44,908 nucleotides of DNA from an uncultured Spirochaetales bacterium (lineage in GTDB: Bacteria > Spirochaetota > Spirochaetia > Sphaerochaetales > Sphaerochaetaceae). The translations under genes were made by a program, and so were the position numbers. Location: NCBI GenBank assembly GCA_944388965.1, contig CALXKL010000012.1, positions 1 to 44,908 on the forward strand. Reading direction: 5' to 3'. The notes under the pieces are model-generated. The model saw only the letters and a program-made list of their open reading frames with translations. It did not search any database and was not told where the DNA came from. Below, one piece after another: positions 40,327 to 44,908 of the stretch (within the stretch, counting starts at the first letter, position 1; each line of letters begins with the position of its first letter).

Positions 40327-41033
40327 TCCTCATCCTCCTTCAGCGGCCAGATGACGGCTGCCAGAGCGGAGATGACGAGAGTCAGGATTATGATCTTCAC
40401 GCCTTCGCTGATGTATGAGGCAATCGGCTCGAGAGTGAAGAGCCAGCTGCCGAGCATGGAGACAAGCACGATTGCGAGTATGCGACCGTCCTTCCTGGCA
40501 GGGGGTATGACGACGGCGATGAACATGGCATACAGTGCAACGGAGAGCGCACTGACGATGTCGGCAGGCAGAATGTCCCCGAAGACGATTCCAAGCACTG
40601 TCCCTGCCGCCCAGCCTGGAATCGTTATCGAGGCAAGCCCATAGGCGAAGTACTCGCTCACGGGCTGTTTCTGACCGATGAGAGTGGCGAAGATCTCGTC
40701 GGTGACGTCGAAGCCCACAAGCATGCGCCGCCCAAGCGACAGGCCAGGATCGAGATGGACGCACAGTGCGGCGCTCATCAGGAAATAGCGGATGTTGATG
40801 ACCGCCTGGTTGATCGCCATCTCCAGATAAGAGCCTCCATCCGCAATGATTCCCACAGCTGCGGCCTCACCTGCCGAAGTGTTGTTGACAAGACTCATCA
40901 CCAGGCCCTGCAAAGGATCGAGTCCCGAGTTGCGCATGAGGATTCCAAGAGAGAAGGATACGGCGAAATAGCCGATCGCAATCGGCAGTCCGTCTCTTAT
41001 CCCCCTGGTATATGATGAAAGTCCTGTGCCCAT
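40323..41033 (-). CDS. azlC: AzlC-type branched-chain amino acid exporter subunit
   Basis: A 236-residue membrane protein with the AzlC opening RGIRDGLPIAIGYFAVSFSLGIL, a SAGEAAAVGIIADGG segment, and a VINIRYFLMSAALCVHLDPGLS segment typical of the family. The ATG at 41031-41033 is preferred over a TTG two codons earlier. It forms the larger half of the AzlCD exporter. No strong ribosome binding site is visible. Confidence 0.88.
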   Translation of the reverse strand: MGTGLSSYTRGIRDGLPIAIGYFAVSFSLGILMRNSGLDPLQGLVMSLVNNTSAGEAAAVGIIADGGSYLEMAINQAVINIRYFLMSAALCVHLDPGLSLGRRMLVGFDVTDEIFATLIGQKQPVSEYFAYGLASITIPGWAAGTVLGIVFGDILPADIVSALSVALYAMFIAVVIPPARKDGRILAIVLVSMLGSWLFTLEPIASYISEGVKIIILTLVISALAAVIWPLKEDEE

Positions 41034-41046
41034 TTCCAAATGCGAA

Positions 41047-41068
41047 GGGACGGGATATCTCCCGCCCC
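41047..41068 (-). terminator. Hairpin downstream of kduI
   Basis: On the minus strand GGGGCGGGA and TCCCGTCCC pair over 9 bp (one G-U) around a GATA loop, followed by TTCGCATTT. It stands between the kduI stop and the azlC start and probably ends the GntR-kduI transcript. Confidence 0.55.
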
Positions 41069-41093
41069 TGTCGCTCTCCAGCTCTTACGTGGA

Positions 41094-41936
41094 CTAGCGG
41101 AGGTCTTCCGTCTTGATCCAGTCCTGGTCGTCGTATGCACGGTTCTCGCCGCACATGCCCCAGATGAAGGTGTAGTTCGTGGTACCGCATCCGGAGTGGA
41201 TGGACCAGGAGGGGTTGATGACCGCCTCGTCGTTGTGCATGACGATGTGGCGCGTCTCGTCCGGCTCGCCCATGAAGTGGAACACGCACTGGTTCTCGGG
41301 GATGTCGAAGTAGAAGTAGACCTCCATCCTCCTCTCGTGGGTGTGAGCAGGCATGGTGTTCCACACGGATCCCTCCTCAAGGTGTGTCAGGCCCATCGAA
41401 AGCTGACAGGTCTCGAGGATGTCCGGATGGATGTACTGGTTGATCGTCCTCTCATTGGAATCCTTGAGAGAGCCCAGGTGCTTGTGGATCGCCTTCTCAT
41501 AGGGGATGAGGGTGATCGGACAGGGCTTGTGGGCCGGACAGGTGAGGATATAGAACTTGGCAGGCTTGGTCTTGTCGACGCTTCTGAAGTTGACTTCCTT
41601 CGTGCCCATGGGCAGATAGAGTGCGTCGTAGTTCTTGACCTCATAGTCCTTGCCGTCGACCTTGACGATTCCGTCTCCACCGATGTTGATCGTTCCAAGC
41701 TCTCTTCTTTCCAGAAGATAATGGACGCCGAAGTTCTTCCAGGGGTCGATGTTCTTCTCGAGGTTCACCTCCTCGTCCACCGGCATGGCACCCATGGTGA
41801 CGATCCTGTCGACGTGAGAGTAGACGCATGAGACATCATCCTTGCTGAAGATGTTCTGGATGAGGAACTCCTTTCTGAGTTCTTCCGTGTTCATTCTGGT
41901 GAAAGGCTCCTTGCCTGTCGAATAGCGGATATCCAT
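41094..41936 (-). CDS. kduI: 5-keto-4-deoxyuronate isomerase (KduI)
   Basis: A 280-residue protein that converts 5-keto-4-deoxyuronate to 3-deoxy-D-glycero-2,5-hexodiulosonate in pectin and uronate breakdown. The zinc ligands of the family are present: H198 and H200 (MPAHTHERR), E205 and H247 (SIHSG). The N-terminal MDIRYSTGKEPFTRMNTEELRKEF is the usual opening. AAAGGAG precedes the ATG. It follows a GntR-family regulator gene by 29 bp in the same direction, suggesting substrate-induced control. Confidence 0.95.
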   Translation of the reverse strand: MDIRYSTGKEPFTRMNTEELRKEFLIQNIFSKDDVSCVYSHVDRIVTMGAMPVDEEVNLEKNIDPWKNFGVHYLLERRELGTINIGGDGIVKVDGKDYEVKNYDALYLPMGTKEVNFRSVDKTKPAKFYILTCPAHKPCPITLIPYEKAIHKHLGSLKDSNERTINQYIHPDILETCQLSMGLTHLEEGSVWNTMPAHTHERRMEVYFYFDIPENQCVFHFMGEPDETRHIVMHNDEAVINPSWSIHSGCGTTNYTFIWGMCGENRAYDDQDWIKTEDLR

Positions 41937-41965
41937 TTCTGAAAACTCCTTTTACTTTTTTCAGG

Positions 41966-42634
41966 TCACTTGAAATAAGCGGCCAGTCGTTCATCCATAC
42001 GGGCCTCGATCCTCTTCAATCCTCCGTTGAGATGTCTCTCGACGATCGGATCGATCATAGTGAAGTCCTTCTTCCTTATCACCTCGAGAAGCTCCAGGTG
42101 ATCGTCGACTATCGAACGGTAGTCCTTGTCTTCCTTGATATCAAGAATGCGGATTCTTGTATAGTCCGTAGACGAGCTGAACAGTCTCCACAAGGCGGAT
42201 TTCTTCACTGCATCGAACCAGAGCCTGTGCATTCCGCTGTCCAGTTCGTAGAAGTCCTGTGGGCTGAACGAATCCTCCTCGAGTATGATTTCCTGCTTCC
42301 TGACCAGATGGCTCACATCCTCCACAAGCAGAGGATCGTCAAGCCTGATGAAATCCCTTATGACGTTGGTCTCGATGGCGACACGGGCATAAATGAACTC
42401 CTTGACCGCCTTGAGATCTATGTAGCTGACGATAGACTGCTGATAGGGCAGAAGCTCGATGAGATTCTGGTCGGCAAGCCGATGAAGCGCAGTCCTGACA
42501 GGTGTTCTTGAAGCCTCATAGCGCTCGCAGAGCTCACCCTCCGATATGGGGCTGCCTGGAACAAGTGTCAGGTCGAGGATACCCGCCCTAATATCCTCGT
42601 AGATGCTGCTTGCCATATCCTTGGCAGTGCTCAT
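41966..42634 (-). CDS. GntR-family (FadR subfamily) transcriptional regulator
   Basis: A 222-residue regulator starting MSTAKDMASSIYEDIRAGIL; the ATG at 42632-42634 is preferred over an upstream in-frame ATG at 42691 because that lies in the AT-rich promoter region. Residues 5-70 are the winged helix (ISEGELCERYEASRTPVRTAL, then LIELLPYQQSIVSYI). The C-terminal FCD-type domain has the ligand-binding His/Asp residues expected of the family (MHRLWFD, DDHLELLE, RHLNGGL). It probably controls the following kduI gene and itself in response to a uronate. Confidence 0.85.
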   Translation of the reverse strand: MSTAKDMASSIYEDIRAGILDLTLVPGSPISEGELCERYEASRTPVRTALHRLADQNLIELLPYQQSIVSYIDLKAVKEFIYARVAIETNVIRDFIRLDDPLLVEDVSHLVRKQEIILEEDSFSPQDFYELDSGMHRLWFDAVKKSALWRLFSSSTDYTRIRILDIKEDKDYRSIVDDHLELLEVIRKKDFTMIDPIVERHLNGGLKRIEARMDERLAAYFK

Positions 42635-42689
42635 TCCTGTAATTCCCTCACTGATATACAACGAAGATATTTCATATGTTAAGATTGTC

Positions 42690-42758
42690 ATGTATACCTG
42701 TCAAGAAAAAATATTGTAATCAATAGGATTAAATTCAAATTCTCAAGAATGTATACAT
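42690..42758. promoter_or_regulatory. Two ATGTATAC motifs upstream of the GntR-kduI operon
   Basis: ATGTATAC occurs at 42690-42697 and as the 10-bp palindrome ATGTATACAT at 42749-42758, in an AT-rich region about 55-125 bp before the regulator start. A TATACAT half copy follows near 42785. GTATAC-type palindromes are common GntR/FadR operators, so autoregulation is plausible. Confidence 0.45.
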
Positions 42759-42850
42759 ATCTATGATTGCTTATCTGGTAGATCTATACATCACAACCTA
42801 TTCATAATCTTCCAAATCTCTCATATAGGCCGTAAGAATCGAGTAGGTAG

Positions 42851-42922
42851 GCTCTCAGAGCGTCAGCACTGAGAGCTTTCCTCTCACACCACCCACCGTA
42901 CGGTTCCGTAGTGGGCGGTTCA
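42851..42922 (-). ncRNA. Group II intron domains V and VI
   Basis: On the minus strand GAACCGCCCACTACGG, an ACCGTACGGT region and GGTGTGAGAGG make up the domain V catalytic hairpin; its 5' end overlaps the reverse transcriptase stop codon. Domain VI follows as an 8-bp stem GCTCTCAG/CTGAGAGC with a 10-base loop, then CCTACCTACTCGAT at the 3' end. These match class C domain V conventions (GGUGUGAGAGG after the stem). Confidence 0.85.
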
Positions 42923-44278
42923 GATGAATACGAACTCCAGCTGGGAGTTGTATGTCCTGTCCCATTCCATGCGCTCGTTGTGCTTCACTCTGTAATACTC
43001 TTCGATGTTCAGCAAGCCGAGCTTCTCATGCAGGATGTCATTGTTCAGACCATTGCTTAGGCATTGAGCCATCCGCCAGTTCCTGTTGGTCGAGAGTCCC
43101 TTCTGGTATCTGCGTATCCACCATTCAGGCACACCCATCTCCCGCAGGTGTTTCTTTCTTGCATCCTTCTTCTTCCACAGTTTCCATAGGTACTGCCGTA
43201 CCATCCGCCTTATCCACTGAGCCTTTTCTCCTAGCCATTTCTTGAAGTATCCTCTCGCATAGTAGTTTATCCACCCGCGGAGGTATGAGTTGAGCTCTGT
43301 AATCATGCGCTCGGCAGAAACTCCGCGGCTTCGCTTCGTTATCTCCCTTATGCGCTGCTCGAACTTCTCGATCTTCTTCTGCTTCGGCTTGCACATTCCA
43401 AGGCCGTCTCTGGATCTGGTGGTCATGAATGTGAATCCAAGGAATGAAGAGCCGACGGCTCTCCTTGCCTCCGTCTTCTCCATGTTCACCTTCAGCCTCA
43501 TCCTGTTCTCGAGGAACCGTATCACGGAATCCTTCACCCTCTTCGCAGAATACTTGCTCTTCGTGAATATGTTGCAGTCGTCGGCGTATCTGACGAACTT
43601 ATGACCCCTCTTCTCAAGCTCCTTGTCATAGGGCGTGAGATAGATGTTCGACAGAAGCGGCGACAGCGGCCCGCCCTGCGGCGTTCCCTCATCGCTTTCC
43701 ATCATGCATCCGTTGGTCATTATCCCGCTCTTGAGGTACACGTATATCAGTCTCCTGATGTCCTTGTCCTCAAGCGTCCGGTCCACCAGACTCATCAGAA
43801 GGTCGTGGTTGACCGTGTCGAAGAATCTGGACAGGTCGAGGTCTACAACATGCCTGTATCCCTCTGCCATGTACTCCTGTGCCTTCCTCACCGCATCCTC
43901 GGCACTGCGTCCGGGCCTGAACCCGTAGCTGTACTGTGAGAATGTCGGTTCGAAGACCGGCTGGAGAACCTGCACCATCGCCTGCTGTATCACCCTGTCC
44001 ATTACACAGGGTACTCCAAGAAGCCGGACCCCTCCGTTGTCCTTCGGTATCTCGACTCTCTTTACAGGTTTCGGTTTGTACGTTCTTGCAAGTATCTGTT
44101 CCTCAATCCGTGTCCAGTTGTCTTCCATGTACTCGTCAATGTCCTTGACCTCCACTCCATCGACACCGGCACTGCCCTTGTTCCGCTTTACATTCTGGAT
44201 GGCTACTTCAAGGTTATGAGGCGAGAGCATCCTCCTGCATAGCTCCGTATTGGGTTCTCTCAGGTTCCCTTCTTTCAT
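42920..44278 (-). CDS. Group IIC intron reverse transcriptase/maturase
   Basis: A 452-residue intron-encoded protein. The reverse transcriptase domain includes KGSAGVDGVEV, the FRPGRSAEDAV motif, the TPQGGPLSPLLSNIYL motif and the YADD active site (231-234). A maturase region follows (SYLRGWINYYARGYFKKWL). There is no HNH endonuclease domain, as usual for class C introns, which use single-stranded or hairpin-adjacent targets. The ATG at 44278 is preferred because AAGGA stands 5 bases before it; a GTG at 44314 is the alternative. The stop codon overlaps the beginning of domain V. Confidence 0.9.
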   Translation of the reverse strand: MKEGNLREPNTELCRRMLSPHNLEVAIQNVKRNKGSAGVDGVEVKDIDEYMEDNWTRIEEQILARTYKPKPVKRVEIPKDNGGVRLLGVPCVMDRVIQQAMVQVLQPVFEPTFSQYSYGFRPGRSAEDAVRKAQEYMAEGYRHVVDLDLSRFFDTVNHDLLMSLVDRTLEDKDIRRLIYVYLKSGIMTNGCMMESDEGTPQGGPLSPLLSNIYLTPYDKELEKRGHKFVRYADDCNIFTKSKYSAKRVKDSVIRFLENRMRLKVNMEKTEARRAVGSSFLGFTFMTTRSRDGLGMCKPKQKKIEKFEQRIREITKRSRGVSAERMITELNSYLRGWINYYARGYFKKWLGEKAQWIRRMVRQYLWKLWKKKDARKKHLREMGVPEWWIRRYQKGLSTNRNWRMAQCLSNGLNNDILHEKLGLLNIEEYYRVKHNERMEWDRTYNSQLEFVFI

Positions 44279-44760
44279 CGATTTCCTTCTTCCAGCATCC
44301 GACTTACTCCGCACTGCGGTATCTATCGCAGATGCTGTAGCTCTTCCTCCCTACTCGAAGATTCATCTGTTCGGTCCTTCGCCATCTCCCTTATGACTAC
44401 TATGACCTCGGCTGACTTCTCACAGTTCGTTGTTACTACGCTGTCATAGGCGATGTTGCAGCCTCGGCGCCTGTGAGACCTCCCCCGTTAAGAGCATTGA
44501 CCTTCCTCGCATATAGCCTCCACATTTACATACATGACCCAGCTCTGGATTTTGCCTTTGCTTGCAGTCTCATCCATCATGCATGCCTTGTATGCGGTTT
44601 CTGTCCGTAGGCCCGCGATTTTTGCCTCCAGCTTCCTCCCGACCCTGCCTCACGGCAACGCCCTTGCTCTTGGCTAGCGATTTGGAACTCCCGTTCCGAG
44701 CTGTACTCGCAGTGGACTTTCACCACCAAGTCAATGCCCATGCAGGGCAAACAAGCGAAC

Positions 44761-44783
44761 AGGGAGCCTTTTGTGGGCTCCCT
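44761..44783 (-). terminator. rRNA operon terminator hairpin interrupted downstream by the intron
   Basis: On the minus strand AGGGAGCC and GGCTCCCT form a perfect 8-bp stem with a 7-base loop, followed by GTTCGCTT and then the intron 5' end. If the exons are rejoined (CGCTT plus TCTTACGG), a pyrimidine tract suitable for termination is restored. Confidence 0.7.
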
Positions 44784-44800
44784 GCGGTGTATGGTGTACG

Positions 44801-44820
44801 TCCCGGAGAGGAATCCGGGA
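44801..44820 (-). other. Perfect hairpin between 5S rRNA and the terminator
   Basis: TCCCGGA and TCCGGGA form a 7-bp stem with a 6-base loop, about 20 bp after the 5S end. It is probably a 5S processing signal or an auxiliary terminator; no U tract follows it. Confidence 0.45.
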
Positions 44821-44838
44821 GCGGAAGGATGAAAAAAA

Positions 44839-44908
44839 ACCTGGCGACGCCCTACTCTCCCACGGACAAGCCGCAGTACCATCGGCGAAGAGGCGTTTCA
44901 CTTTCGTG
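44839..44908 (-). rRNA. 5S ribosomal RNA, 3' part only (continues beyond right edge)
   Basis: The minus strand reads CACGAAAGTGAAACGCCTC, then CGCCGATGGTACTGCGGC, and ends GGGAGAGTAGGGCGTCGCCAGG, a typical 5S rRNA 3' half of about 70 bases. Eight T residues follow at once on the minus strand. The 5' half and the rest of the rRNA operon lie outside the window. Confidence 0.92.

Larger units (their letters stand above)
42838..44752 (-). mobile_element. Group IIC intron inserted in the rrn operon terminator region
   Basis: The element starts on the minus strand with GTTTGCCCTGCATGGGC (5' end about 44752), close to the known GUGUGCCCGGCAUGGG start of the Oceanobacillus iheyensis IIC intron, and continues with a GTGGTGAAAGTCCACT segment and AGAAGTCAGC...GTCATAGTA before the reverse transcriptase gene. 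Domain V (GAACCGCC...GGTGTGAGAGG) and domain VI (stem GCTCTCAG/CTGAGAGC) follow. The 3' end is about 42838 (CTACTCGAT), uncertain by a few bases. The 5' boundary lies 8 bases behind a terminator hairpin, the usual target type of class C introns. Length about 1.9 kb. Confidence 0.85.

Noticed and set aside
44577-44882. 101-codon leftward ORF across the intron 5' part and rRNA terminator
   Set aside because: It lies in structured intron RNA and the rRNA spacer, crosses the exon-intron boundary and has no protein-like composition.
1-44908. CRISPR arrays, tRNA genes and IS elements
   Set aside because: No regularly spaced direct repeats, cloverleaf-like genes or IS-type transposases were seen on either strand; this was read by eye, and a tRNA scan would be decisive.

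Overview
The window holds most of an integrated transposable (Mu-like) prophage (positions 1 to about 31122, left end outside the window), followed by about 13 kb of bacterial chromosome and, at the right edge, the 3' end of an rRNA operon interrupted by a group IIC intron. The host genes suggest a saccharolytic, Gram-negative-type spirochaete, perhaps Sphaerochaetaceae. The clue is a GH57 (DUF1957) - DUF4912 - GH57 (DUF3536) cluster with recN, NAD kinase, azlCD and kduI. No 16S rRNA is present, so the genus is a guess.

Prophage, late half (1-18947, all leftward). In transcription order: three-TM holin, spanin-like coiled-coil genes, small winged-helix gene, Mu gp27-like small terminase, gp28-like large terminase, DUF935 portal, MuF head protein fused to a nuclease-like tail, protease/scaffold, decoration protein, major capsid, DUF1320 connector, gpG-like morphogenesis protein, tail completion, tail tube, two tail chaperones joined by a -1 frameshift signal, tape measure, tail-tip protein and a tail fibre running off the left edge. 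No sheath or contractile baseplate gene is seen, so the virion is probably siphovirus-like with a Mu-type head. No endolysin is visible.

Prophage, control and accessory region (18948-22099). A lipoprotein gene points right. A leftward operon holds an S24-type repressor followed 13 bp later by an unrecognised 343-residue protein and a four-TM protein, all probably expressed in the lysogen. This AT-richer pair is the best candidate for a prophage-encoded exclusion or defence system. Between the repressor and the rightward early operon are clustered half-site repeats and a good promoter.

Prophage, early half (22100-31009, rightward). Eight small genes of mostly unknown function (including a HAD-fold protein without catalytic residues and a Ner-like HTH protein) precede a MuA-type DDE transposase, a MuB-type ATPase, a winged-helix protein, GemA with a zinc ribbon, DUF3164 and a double-HTH protein. 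The right end, with TTGTC repeats and a terminal TGTACA, lies about 25 bp past the stop codon of a host GH57 gene.

Host region (31147-44908). The GH57/DUF4912 genes point to alpha-glucan (glycogen) metabolism. recN and nadK overlap and follow a DegT-family gene that lacks the PLP lysine. A DUF1232 protein, AzlD/AzlC and a GntR-kduI uronate operon follow. A complete group IIC intron lies immediately downstream of the 5S rRNA terminator hairpin.
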